A DNA stretch of 64,000 nt from Shimia sp. SK013 (GTDB taxonomy: Bacteria; Pseudomonadota; Alphaproteobacteria; Rhodobacterales; Rhodobacteraceae). The stretch spans positions 372,001 through 436,000 of the forward strand of contig NZ_LAJH01000009.1 in assembly GCF_001292625.1 (NCBI RefSeq), in the 5' to 3' direction. Below the pieces are notes generated by a model, which was not told the DNA's origin, did no database searches, and worked only from the letters and a program-made list of their open reading frames with translations. This document shows, one piece after another, positions 16,424-24,197 of the stretch (the stretch's first letter is position 1; each line of letters starts with the position of its first letter). The translations under genes were made by a program, and so were the position numbers.

Positions 16424-19400
16424 TTAGCGCGACCACCAGCCCCGACGCTTGGGCTTCGGCGGTGCCGCAGGCTCAGGAACCGCAACCGGCTCTTGGACGG
16501 CCGCAACAACCTCAACCTCTGCAGTCGCTGTTTCCAAAACCGGCTCAGCTGCAACTGCGTCTTCAGCCTGTGGGGCGTCCTCGACACGGGTTTCCGTGAC
16601 TACGGTCTCTTCAGCCACGGGTGCAGCAGGTTCAGCGCTTGCTTCCGCAGGTGCCTCAGCAACAGCCTCAACTTCACCTTCCACAGGTTCGGCCGGCGTT
16701 TGATCCGCCTCAGATACAGTGTCATCCGTCACTTTCTTGGACCGTGGCCGGCTACGGGAACGACTGCGCGAGCGTGTCTTCTTGGGCTTTTCTTCCGCCT
16801 CAGATTGCTCTGCGCCATCCTCGGTTGTCTGAGCTTCACTCTCGTCGCTCGGCGTCTCGTCACCACTGGCGTCTGCGTTGTCAGCACCATCCGCTGCTGA
16901 CGCGTCAGTGTCACCTGCCTCACCGTTCTCGCCAGTGCCTGTAGACTTCCGGCGACGACGACGACGACGGCGCTTCTTGGGTTTGTTCTCTTCGTCACCG
17001 GCTTCTGGCCCGGCCTCTGGCGCGGCTTCGTCGTTGGTCACCTCAACCGCTTCGCCTTCGACGACATCCACGGCACTGTCGATCTCGTCCATGATCGATG
17101 TGTCAACGGACACAACCGGCATTGCTTCAACCACAACACGGGTCGCTGTCTTGAATTTCTCAATCGAGAAGTCCGGCGAGATCAGATGCGGATCACTTTC
17201 GATGCGCACAGACAGACCATACCGGGCCTCAATCTGAGCGACATGTTCGCGCTTGGCATTCATCAGATAGTTTGCAATCGACACAGGCGCTTTGACCAGA
17301 ACCTCACGAGACCGGCCGCGGGTGCCTTCCTCTTCGATCTGACGCAGGATCGACAGCGCAAGGTTGTCGTCCGAACGGATCAAACCTGTGCCGTGGCAAT
17401 GCGCACACGGTTGTGTGGTGGCCTCGATCATGCCGGGACGCAGACGCTGACGGCTCATTTCCATCAGACCGAAGCCCGAGATACGGCCCACTTGGATGCG
17501 CGCACGATCAGTCTTGAGCTTGTCTTTCATCCGTTTCTCAACGGCGGCGTTGTTTTTGCGCTCGTCCATGTCGATAAAGTCGATCACGATCAAACCGGCG
17601 AGATCGCGCAAACGCAATTGACGCGCCACTTCTTCGGCGGCCTCAAGGTTGGTTTTGGTCGCAGTTTCCTCAATCGAGCCTTCTTTGGTGGCACGACCAG
17701 AGTTCACGTCAATAGCAACCAGCGCTTCTGTCACACCGATCACGATGTAGCCACCGGATTTCAGCTGCACGGTCGGGTTGAACATCCCGCCCAGATAGGT
17801 TTCCACCTGATAGCGCGCAAACAGAGGCAGTGTTTCTTGATACTGTTTAACGTTCTTTGCGTGGGACGGCATGATCATTTTCATGAAGTCCTTGGCGATG
17901 CGGTAACCGCGCTCGCCTTCCACCAGAACTTCGTCGATTTCGCGCGAATACAAGTCACGAATCGACCGTTTGATCAGGTCGCCTTCTTCATAGATTTTTG
18001 CAGGCGCAATGGATTTCAGCGTCAGCTCACGGATCTGCTCCCACATGCGTTGCAGGTATTCATAATCACGCTTGATCTCGGATTTGGTACGCTTGGCCCC
18101 TGCCGTGCGCACAATCAAACCGGCGCCGGTTGGCACGTCGATCTCGGTCGCGATTTCCTTGAGTTTCTTACGGTCGGGTGCGTTGGTGATTTTGCGTGAA
18201 ATGCCACCACCGCGTGCGGTGTTGGGCATAAGCACGCAATAGCGACCCGCCAGCGACAGGTACGTCGTCAGGGCAGCGCCTTTGTTGCCGCGCTCTTCTT
18301 TGACAACCTGCACCAACATGATCTGGCGCACTTTGACAACTTCTTGGATCTTGTAACGACGGGCACGCGGCTTGCGCGGCGGACGAATGTCCTCGCTGTC
18401 GTCGTCGTCTGCGACCGACTCGATGCTTTCGTCTTTTTCCGCTGCGTTGGACCGCTTGGACCGGCTGCGCGACCGACGCTTACGTGTGCGTTTGCCGTCG
18501 TCTTCCTCGTCGCTGCTTTCATCGCTGCCGGCATCCGCCTCCTCAGTGGACGTTTCCTGGGCAGACGCGTCCGCGGTCTCTTCAGCCGTCGTTTCAGCAG
18601 TCTCTTCTGCGGGCGCAGCATCTTCTGGCGCCTCTGCAGTTTCCTCAGATACGTCCGCCTCAACCACGGCCTCATCAGCAGGTTGCGCTTCAGCCTCAGC
18701 TTCAGCCTTTACAGGCGCCTCAGCTTCAACCTCAGTTTCCTCTCCGGTCTCCGGATCCATACTGATTTTGGCGTCTTCGCCTTCGGTTGATGCCGCAATC
18801 GTCTTAGGACCTTTGTCCTCGTCGCCTTTGGCATCGTCACCCTTGGCGTCGTCATCCTTGGCCGCGGCTGCGTCCTCAGAAACCTCAACCTCGGCAACCA
18901 CCTCAGGCTCCGGCGCGCTTTCATCTGCTGCGCTTTCATCCGCTTCCGCGATCTCGGCCGGGGCCTCTTCAGCCGCCTCAGGGGCCTCTACCACCTCAGC
19001 GTCGGCCACGGCCTCTTCCGCGCCGTTTTCCTCAGCGTCAGATGTCAGATCAATGGTCTCCATACCGGAGATTTCATCAGCACCGCTCTCAGATTGCACC
19101 GCAGCTGCATCATCCGTTTCAGTAGCCTCAGACACACCCTCTGCAGACCCGTCCGCGACTGCGGCCTCGTCTGTTTTCTTGCGCGTCCGAGACCGGCTGC
19201 GCGAGCGTGTTTTCTTTGGTTTATCGTCTTCCTCGTCGCGAGCCTTCAAAGACTCGGCATAGGCGCGCTCTTCTTCAAGCAGCGCCTCACGGTCCGCAAC
19301 TGGGATCTGGTAATAATCCGGATGGATTTCCGAGAACGCAAGAAAACCGTGGCGGTTTCCACCATAGTCCACAAAGGCCGCCTGAAGCGATGGCTCTACC

Positions 19401-19546
19401 CGTGTAACTTTTGCGAGATATATGTTGCCAGCTAGCTGGCGTTTGTTTTCCGATTCAAAGTCAAATTCCTCGACCTTGTTTCCATCAACCACAACAACGC
19501 GGGTCTCTTCCGCGTGGGTGGCATCGATAAGCATTTTCTTTGGCAT
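16424..19546 (-). CDS. rne: Ribonuclease E with a large acidic insertion in the S1 domain
   Basis: About 1040 residues. The core endonuclease degrades mRNA and processes rRNA and tRNA precursors. The N-terminus (MLIDATHAEETRVVVVDGN), the S1 half with YGGNRHGFLAFSEIHPDYY, the continuation KEERGNKGAALTTYLSLAG, the DNase I-like catalytic region (VAIDVNSGRATKEGSIEETA and GLIVIDFIDMDERKNN) and the Zn-link CAHCHGTG are all present. Between the two S1 halves, roughly residues 90-385, is a Glu/Ala-rich insertion with R-S-R-S-R blocks. The C-terminal arm is acidic with Arg-rich clusters (KKRRRRRRRRKS, RSRSRSRSRPRSKK), likely RNA or degradosome contact sites, ending KRRGWWSR. I start at 19546 (MPKKMLID); GGA precedes it, though 19561 is in frame. 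Confidence 0.95.
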   Translation of the reverse strand: MPKKMLIDATHAEETRVVVVDGNKVEEFDFESENKRQLAGNIYLAKVTRVEPSLQAAFVDYGGNRHGFLAFSEIHPDYYQIPVADREALLEEERAYAESLKARDEEDDKPKKTRSRSRSRTRKKTDEAAVADGSAEGVSEATETDDAAAVQSESGADEISGMETIDLTSDAEENGAEEAVADAEVVEAPEAAEEAPAEIAEADESAADESAPEPEVVAEVEVSEDAAAAKDDDAKGDDAKGDEDKGPKTIAASTEGEDAKISMDPETGEETEVEAEAPVKAEAEAEAQPADEAVVEADVSEETAEAPEDAAPAEETAETTAEETADASAQETSTEEADAGSDESSDEEDDGKRTRKRRSRSRSKRSNAAEKDESIESVADDDDSEDIRPPRKPRARRYKIQEVVKVRQIMLVQVVKEERGNKGAALTTYLSLAGRYCVLMPNTARGGGISRKITNAPDRKKLKEIATEIDVPTGAGLIVRTAGAKRTKSEIKRDYEYLQRMWEQIRELTLKSIAPAKIYEEGDLIKRSIRDLYSREIDEVLVEGERGYRIAKDFMKMIMPSHAKNVKQYQETLPLFARYQVETYLGGMFNPTVQLKSGGYIVIGVTEALVAIDVNSGRATKEGSIEETATKTNLEAAEEVARQLRLRDLAGLIVIDFIDMDERKNNAAVEKRMKDKLKTDRARIQVGRISGFGLMEMSRQRLRPGMIEATTQPCAHCHGTGLIRSDDNLALSILRQIEEEGTRGRSREVLVKAPVSIANYLMNAKREHVAQIEARYGLSVRIESDPHLISPDFSIEKFKTATRVVVEAMPVVSVDTSIMDEIDSAVDVVEGEAVEVTNDEAAPEAGPEAGDEENKPKKRRRRRRRRKSTGTGENGEAGDTDASAADGADNADASGDETPSDESEAQTTEDGAEQSEAEEKPKKTRSRSRSRSRPRSKKVTDDTVSEADQTPAEPVEGEVEAVAEAPAEASAEPAAPVAEETVVTETRVEDAPQAEDAVAAEPVLETATAEVEVVAAVQEPVAVPEPAAPPKPKRRGWWSR

Positions 19547-20102
19547 GTTGTCCATTCGCACCGCCGCAATCGCCCGCGTCCCGGGGGACCGAGGTTAAGG
19601 GATTGTCGGGGGTGTCTTGTTTGAGCGAGGGGATGCGCGCGGCCGAGGGGGCCGCGGGCGGCCTCTGCTCGGTCTTTAAATATCGTCGCGCGCTTCATCG
19701 CGTTTCTTCTCCGACGTTGCGGGCCGTGCCACGCCAACGCCTGTTCTAAGCCCGAAAAGGGGCGTCTTATCTGGTCCGGCTTCCCGGACCCAATCGGTCT
19801 AATCAGGCGGTCGCCCTGTGACGCTATATTGGTCTAAAGGGCTCGTAACGCACACTGATCAGCGAAACTCATTCGGAGCGCATCTGGTGCGCAATCCGAC
19901 TCCTCTACATAAAGGCACCCCTGTGGAAAACACAATGGGGAATCGACCAACCGCCAGGCTGGCGTTGTTAAACCACGATCTATTAGGCCATGTCCGCACG
20001 TCGTGTCGGTCCAAGCACTCTCGAAAGCGGACTTTGGAACGACCGCAGCGAATATTCACTTTGAGCCCATTTTACTACTTACTGCGAACTCCCTAACGGC
20101 AG
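19547..20102 (-). promoter_or_regulatory. Long structured leader and upstream region of rne
   Basis: About 555 bases without a gene. On the minus strand the part nearest rne contains several stable hairpins: GGTCCGG/CCGGACC with a four-base loop (19773-19790), a GCCCC/GGGC stem near 19750-19764, and GCGGCC/GGCCGC (19639-19655). Long structured 5' leaders are typical of rne genes, where RNase E controls its own mRNA; that role here is inference. The end near 20023-20066 carries one of two imperfect repeats flanking the mer cassette. No promoter could be set with confidence. Confidence 0.45.
20023..20066 (+). repeat. Left imperfect direct repeat flanking the mer cassette
   Basis: Begins GAAAGCGGACTTTGG and contains CCGCAGCGAA. 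About two thirds of roughly 45 positions match 21209-21253 in the same orientation, with a perfect 10-base core CCGCAGCGAA. The copies lie just outside the mercury-type genes. Confidence 0.45.
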
Positions 20103-20327
20103 CTATGCGCAGCAGGACTTGCCTTCCTGTATCGGAGGGCACGGCACAGTCGCGTAAGAACAATAAACGCAGCAATCTCCTTCAAGCGGTTTCAAAACCG
20201 TGTGACAGGACTTGCATTCATAGAACCACTGGCACGCATCGGTCGGCATAGTCTCCTCCGCAACGTGACCGCATTCGGGGCATGTGATTGTGGATTGAAG
20301 GTTCACATTGATTATTTGCGTCGCCAT
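20103..20327 (-). CDS. Small Cys-rich GDCCVxCSY family protein, mer-associated
   Basis: A 74-residue protein with nine or more Cys, including CPECG, CKSC, GDCCVYCSY, CPPIQ and a terminal CC pair. The GDCCVxCSYxxxxCPP signature is a recurrent small family found beside MerT-like or other heavy-metal genes; function is unknown, and thiol-based metal binding is the simplest guess. The first CPxC/CxxC pairs could form a zinc-ribbon-like knuckle. There is no signal peptide, so it is probably cytoplasmic. It lies 51 bases downstream of merT on the same strand and is presumably co-transcribed from the MerR promoter at 20770-20800. GGGA precedes the ATG. Confidence 0.8.
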   Translation of the reverse strand: MATQIINVNLQSTITCPECGHVAEETMPTDACQWFYECKSCHTVLKPLEGDCCVYCSYATVPCPPIQEGKSCCA

Positions 20328-20378
20328 TGCGTGTATCCCATGAGTGGTAGAAATCCTGAAATTATCGGCATCAGGCCC

Positions 20379-20762
20379 TCATCGATTTTGTCTAAAAAAA
20401 GCAAACATCGCTCGCGCCGCGTCTTCTTCCCAGAGGGGGGAACTGGCGGCAAGAAAAAAGGCCAGCGTTGTGAAGCCAAGAATGACAACGGTTGAACGTC
20501 TGCGACTCGCGCATTTCCAACGCCTCCAAAGGCGAACCCATCCCCAAGCCAGCACCAATCCTACGACAACCAGTAACTCGACCCGATACTCGACAAATGG
20601 CCCGAGCATGACAAGCCATGTTCCACCCAACCCTATGATTGAAAGACCAATTGGCAAAACGCAGCAGGATGCGCTTAGCAAAGCAAGGAAGCCAGCGCCG
20701 CCAATCAGTAGCCTGTTCGGCCCTTTGGCATCATCTTCAAGATTTTCAGTATTCGACATCAT
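20379..20762 (-). CDS. merT: MerT-like mercuric ion transporter
   Basis: A 127-residue inner-membrane protein with three hydrophobic segments. The first carries the vicinal Cys pair (ASCCVLPIGLSIIGLGG, Cys33-Cys34), the hallmark of MerT, which takes Hg(II) through the inner membrane. A further Cys occurs in the basic cytoplasmic loop (WKCASRRR). The reading frame continues 25 codons upstream, but the MerR-type promoter at 20770-20800 lies inside that stretch, so translation must begin at ATG 20762 or 20759. With the -10 at 20770-20775 the transcript would start within a few bases of the ATG, giving a leaderless or nearly leaderless mRNA. MerP and MerA are absent here. Confidence 0.82.
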   Translation of the reverse strand: MMSNTENLEDDAKGPNRLLIGGAGFLALLSASCCVLPIGLSIIGLGGTWLVMLGPFVEYRVELLVVVGLVLAWGWVRLWRRWKCASRRRSTVVILGFTTLAFFLAASSPLWEEDAARAMFAFFRQNR

Positions 20763-20769
20763 GCGAGAA

Positions 20770-20800
20770 GTTATGCATCCTGTAGCCACTACAGAAGCAA
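20770..20800 (-). promoter_or_regulatory. MerR-type promoter/operator driving merT
   Basis: On the minus strand: -35 TTGCTT (20795-20800), a 19-base spacer, and -10 CATAAC (20770-20775). A perfect dyad CTGTAG-TGG-CTACAG (20780-20794) sits within the spacer. The 19-base spacing plus central dyad is the defining layout of MerR-activated promoters. merR starts 16 bases away on the other strand. Confidence 0.8.
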
Positions 20801-20815
20801 GTGGAGTTCGATCAC

Positions 20816-21205
20816 ATGATTGCAATTGGTGAGGCATCCCGCCTTAGTGGCGTCTCAATAGAGACAATCCGTTACTATGAGCGTGAGGGGATCATATCTA
20901 CAGCAGGAAGGACCGCGTCTGGGCGGCGAACCTATACAGATGCTGAAATATCTGAACTCCGGTTTATCAAGCGAAGCCGTGATTTGGGGTTCTCAATAAG
21001 CGACGCCGTTGCGCTCCGCCATTTGGCTAATGCCCCATCAGACGCGTGTGAGACGGTCGAGCAACTTGGGCGCAAGCATCTATTCAATGTGCAGGCGAAG
21101 CTGGCAGAGCTTCAACAGCTTGAGAGTGCTTTGGCTGAGCTGGTCGCAAACTGCACGAAGGGACTAAGCGATTGCCCGATGCTGGATGCGTTGAGAGCGC
21201 GTTAG
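20816..21205 (+). CDS. merR: MerR family transcriptional regulator, Hg(II)-type
   Basis: A 129-residue MerR protein. The winged helix (IGEASRLSGVSIETIRYYEREGII) and the basic wing (RTASGRRTYTDAEI) are followed by a dimerisation helix and a short C-terminal metal loop. Cys78, Cys113 and Cys120 correspond in order to the three Hg(II)-ligating cysteines of classical MerR, with a six-residue gap between the last two instead of eight. The ATG at 20816 has GGAG upstream; an in-frame GTG at 20801 is less likely. It diverges from merT and should bind the dyad in the shared intergenic region, twisting the 19-base-spaced promoter when metal binds. Confidence 0.88.
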   Translation: MIAIGEASRLSGVSIETIRYYEREGIISTAGRTASGRRTYTDAEISELRFIKRSRDLGFSISDAVALRHLANAPSDACETVEQLGRKHLFNVQAKLAELQQLESALAELVANCTKGLSDCPMLDALRAR

Positions 21206-21208
21206 TTT

Positions 21209-21253
21209 GAAACCCGACATTGGCGCAGCCGCAGCGAAATAGCGCTTTATCCC
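21209..21253 (+). repeat. Right imperfect direct repeat flanking the mer cassette
   Basis: Begins GAAACCCGACATTGG and contains CCGCAGCGAA, then a CTTT/CCC tail; the partner of 20023-20066. It starts four bases after the merR stop. Confidence 0.45.
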
Positions 21254-21308
21254 GCAAAGCCGACCGAAGTCCTAACCGGGGCGAAATACAGGTTTTCTCA
21301 TCCCAAAA

Positions 21309-21995
21309 CTATTTGCGGAGACACCCATCTAGTAAACCAATGTCTTCACCAGCTTGCCCAAGATCGCGGGCGATCGTCTGTCCCAGATCCGGCAAAGGCA
21401 CATCTGCCGAACGCAGGTCCGGAATTTGAAACGTATGGCACCCTGCCCGCACAGCCGCAGTGGTGCCCAGATCGCTGTCTTCAAATGCGATGCAAGACGA
21501 TGCGGCCAGCCCAAGACGACGCGCGCCGGCCAGATAGGGCTCGGGATCGGGTTTGTTGGCTGTGACCTCATCACCGGCGATGACGGCGTCAAACAACGAC
21601 CACAACTCGGCCTGCTCCAGATGATGACGCGCAGGCTGTGCGCGCGTCGAGGTGACCACTGCCACCGGCAAACCACGCGCCTTGATTGCATCCACAATCT
21701 CACGCGCGTGTGGCTTAAGCGGCACGCCTTGGGCCACGTTTTGAAGATGCAGATCCCGCCACTCGGCATCAAATTCAGCAATATCGACACCTTCTGGCAA
21801 AAACGCGGACAAACGCGATGTTGTCACCGCACTCGAAGTCCCCACCAACGTCACAAAAAATGCCTCGGCCTTGGCTGCCGCGATGCCCAAATCCGTAGTC
21901 ATTGTCAGAAACGCGCGAAGAAACAGCCGTTCCGTGTCCAAAAGCAGGCCGTCCATGTCGAACAAAAAGCCTTCGGCGGCGATATTCAATGTCAT
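21309..21995 (-). CDS. HAD family hydrolase (phosphatase / phosphoglucomutase-like)
   Basis: A 228-residue haloacid dehalogenase-superfamily protein with a helical C1 cap. Motif I is FDMDGLLLDTE with the nucleophile Asp, motif II is VVTSTR, motif III uses Lys in NKPDPEPYL, and motif IV is FEDSDLG. The arrangement matches the beta-phosphoglucomutase/phosphoglycolate-phosphatase-like subfamily that dephosphorylates sugar or nucleotide phosphates; the substrate is not identifiable. It stands alone between the mer cassette and the outer-membrane protein gene. Confidence 0.88.
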   Translation of the reverse strand: MTLNIAAEGFLFDMDGLLLDTERLFLRAFLTMTTDLGIAAAKAEAFFVTLVGTSSAVTTSRLSAFLPEGVDIAEFDAEWRDLHLQNVAQGVPLKPHAREIVDAIKARGLPVAVVTSTRAQPARHHLEQAELWSLFDAVIAGDEVTANKPDPEPYLAGARRLGLAASSCIAFEDSDLGTTAAVRAGCHTFQIPDLRSADVPLPDLGQTIARDLGQAGEDIGLLDGCLRK

Positions 21996-22050
21996 AACTT
22001 AAATCTATGTCCCGATGAAAAACGCCTCTTTGGGCGTGTGGTGCCACACT

Positions 22051-22740
22051 TTAGAACTCGCGGCGGTACCCGATATTAAAGCTGTCGTTCTGACCGAAAC
22101 TGTTGTCCGAGTAAAACGCCATTACATTTATTGTGTCCCGATCCGACAGATTGAATGTCAGACCTCCCCCGACTCCGTAGCCTTCGTAATTATTGCTTCC
22201 ACGCGACACCATGGCGACCCCTTTGAAAGTGATCGCATCAGACAAAGGCTTGAGGGCCATTGCCCCAATGTAGCCACCACGGCTGGTGACCGTTAGCCCA
22301 TCCAGACCGCCAATATCCAAAGCTGAATTGGCAATCACGCCTTCAGTACAATTGACCCCGAAGGCCGCAAAGACCCGCCATCCTTTCGGGTCATCTTTTG
22401 GGTTGATCAGTGGCGCAAAACTTCCAATGGAATACTGGGTCTGGGTGACACCGGAATTAAGCTCTCGCTGCGACGCCGCAACATTTACAATGCCAAACGA
22501 GAACAAATAGGACCCGCCAACAGACCACTCTCCGGTGTCCGACACGCGGACATTGATCTTGGAAACCGGACCAATCGCGACCGACCCTGACACCGTCACT
22601 TTGTCGGAATAGCTTACCCCGACAACTGTGATGATTTTGGTGGGATCGTCTGCCAATTTTTCGTCATCATCGGCCGTCGCCGAACCGGCATAGCCAATAA
22701 CAGAAATCGCCGCCGTCAAAGACATCAAAACACGATACAT
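22051..22740 (-). CDS. Predicted outer-membrane beta-barrel protein
   Basis: A 229-residue secreted protein of unknown function. A signal peptide (MYRVLMSLTAAISVIGYAGSATA, cleavage near residue 23) is followed by alternating polar/hydrophobic strands rich in Gly, Ser and aromatic residues, and the protein ends with GYRREF. A C-terminal Phe with alternating hydrophobic residues is the usual BAM recognition signal, so an eight- to ten-stranded barrel is likely. A short acidic stretch (DDDEKLADD) follows the signal peptide. GAGGTGAAGA precedes the ATG. It lies downstream of dctBD but is separated from it by a terminator. Confidence 0.7.
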   Translation of the reverse strand: MYRVLMSLTAAISVIGYAGSATADDDEKLADDPTKIITVVGVSYSDKVTVSGSVAIGPVSKINVRVSDTGEWSVGGSYLFSFGIVNVAASQRELNSGVTQTQYSIGSFAPLINPKDDPKGWRVFAAFGVNCTEGVIANSALDIGGLDGLTVTSRGGYIGAMALKPLSDAITFKGVAMVSRGSNNYEGYGVGGGLTFNLSDRDTINVMAFYSDNSFGQNDSFNIGYRREF

Positions 22741-22799
22741 TCTTCACCTCACCAAAGCTTGGAAAAACAATGGAGGGTTAAGATACCTGTTTCAAGGAA

Positions 22800-22831
22800 A
22801 ATGCCGCTGGTCCAACTGGATCTGCGGCATT
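22800..22831 (-). terminator. Terminator of dctB-dctD
   Basis: An 8-bp stem AATGCCGC/GCGGCATT (22800-22807 with 22824-22831) followed on the minus strand by TTTCCTTG, located 26 bases after the dctD stop. The 16-base loop is long, so the call is moderate. Confidence 0.55.
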
Positions 22832-22856
22832 CGTTTCTTCACAAAGCCGAGTACTC

Positions 22857-24191
22857 TTACAAATAGTCCGCCCGCGCCAAGCCATATTTGGCCATCTTCT
22901 CGTTCAGTGTCCGGCGCGGCAGACGCAACTCGTCCATCACTGCAGCGATCGAGCCGCGATGACGGCGCATGGTGTTGTCAATCAACATGCGTTCGAACGC
23001 TTCGACATATTCCTTAAGCGGCTTGCCTTCGGTGGTCATGACAGGCTGCATCTCATCGTGATCCGACATCAGCAGCGACGCAATTGTTCCACCGCCGCGT
23101 CGGGACTGCAACACGGCGCGTTCCGCAAGATTGATCAACTGACGCACGTTTCCAGGCCAAGGCGCCTGCAACAGCTGCGCGGCTTCCTGCGCGCTGACTT
23201 TGGGCGCATCACAGCCATACTCATCGGAAAACTGCTCCGACAGGCGGGTAAACAGCGACAGAATATCCTCCCCCCGCTGACGCAGCGGTGGCACCGTGAT
23301 GCGCAGCGCGGCCAGTCGGTAGAATAGATCAGACCGCAACGCATCCTCGCAGGTGCGGTCCTGTTCTTGCATATTTGAGATCGCGATGATTCGGGTCTCA
23401 GCGGGTGTGCCCTGCTCGTTGATCACATTCAAAAGCTTGGCTTGGGCTGTATCGCTCAGACTTTCGATGTCTTCCAGGACCAAGGTGCCACCACGCGCCT
23501 CTTCAACGGCGGGCAATTGGCTGTCTTCCGGATTCATCGGACCAAAAAGCCGCTTGGACAAAGCATCTTCTTCAAAGGCCGCACAGCTCACCAAAACGAA
23601 TTTCTTACCGGCGCGGCTGCCAACAGCGTGCAAAGCATGCGCCACCAGCGTTTTACCGGTGCCTGTTTCGCCGTCAATCAACACGTGACCATCGGCTTGA
23701 CCAAGGTCCAGAATATCCTCTTTCAGGCGCTCCATGACCGGGCTCGTACCGATCAGTTTGTTCATGATCTGGCTGCCATCGCTCAATTCGCGGCGCAATG
23801 CCCGCGCATCCATCGTCAAGCGACGCGCATTTGTGGCCTTTTTGGCCAGCGCAGTCATCTGATCAGGGTTAAACGGCTTTTCCAGAAAATCAAAGGCACC
23901 GACGCGCATCGCCTCAACGGCCATCGGCACGTCACCATGTCCGGTGATCATAATCACAGGCAAAGCACTGTCGCTGCCCATAAGCTTCTTAAGAAACTGC
24001 ATGCCGTCCATACCCGGCATCTTTATGTCGCTGATCACAATGCCCGGATAATCCGGCCCCAGCTTCTTGAGCGCATCTTCGGCGCTCGCAAATGTTTCTG
24101 TGTCATACCCCGACAGTGCCAGCCACTGGCTGATCGACTGGCGCATATCCTGTTCGTCATCAACGATGGCGATCTTCATGCCCTGTGCCAC
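22857..24191 (-). CDS. dctD: DctD-like NtrC-family response regulator lacking GAFTGA
   Basis: A 444-residue response regulator: receiver domain with VDDEQD and phospho-acceptor Asp in VISDIKMPGMDG, AAA+ domain with Walker A GETGTGKT, and a C-terminal Fis-type helix-turn-helix (SIAAVMDELRLPRRTLNEKM). In classical DctD the segment after Walker A contains ELFGHEKGAFTGA; here it reads RLFGPMNPEDSQLPAVEEARGG, so the sigma-54-contacting loop is missing. Walker B reads LVLEDIESL, with the usual Asp-Glu order reversed. It should regulate C4-dicarboxylate uptake with DctB. A GTG start at 24191 is supported by GGAG embedded in the end of dctB, six bases away. The dct target genes are not in the window. 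Confidence 0.8.
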   Translation of the reverse strand: MAQGMKIAIVDDEQDMRQSISQWLALSGYDTETFASAEDALKKLGPDYPGIVISDIKMPGMDGMQFLKKLMGSDSALPVIMITGHGDVPMAVEAMRVGAFDFLEKPFNPDQMTALAKKATNARRLTMDARALRRELSDGSQIMNKLIGTSPVMERLKEDILDLGQADGHVLIDGETGTGKTLVAHALHAVGSRAGKKFVLVSCAAFEEDALSKRLFGPMNPEDSQLPAVEEARGGTLVLEDIESLSDTAQAKLLNVINEQGTPAETRIIAISNMQEQDRTCEDALRSDLFYRLAALRITVPPLRQRGEDILSLFTRLSEQFSDEYGCDAPKVSAQEAAQLLQAPWPGNVRQLINLAERAVLQSRRGGGTIASLLMSDHDEMQPVMTTEGKPLKEYVEAFERMLIDNTMRRHRGSIAAVMDELRLPRRTLNEKMAKYGLARADYL

Positions 24192-24197
24192 GCGTAA

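Noticed and set aside
17186-18199. 337-codon plus-strand open frame inside rne
   Set aside because: Antisense shadow of the conserved RNase E catalytic core; composition (His/Gln/Arg-rich) is that of a reversed frame.
18372-19262. 296-codon Ser/Ala-rich plus-strand frame
   Set aside because: Reverse reading of the acidic low-complexity insertion of RNase E; no start signal and no family.
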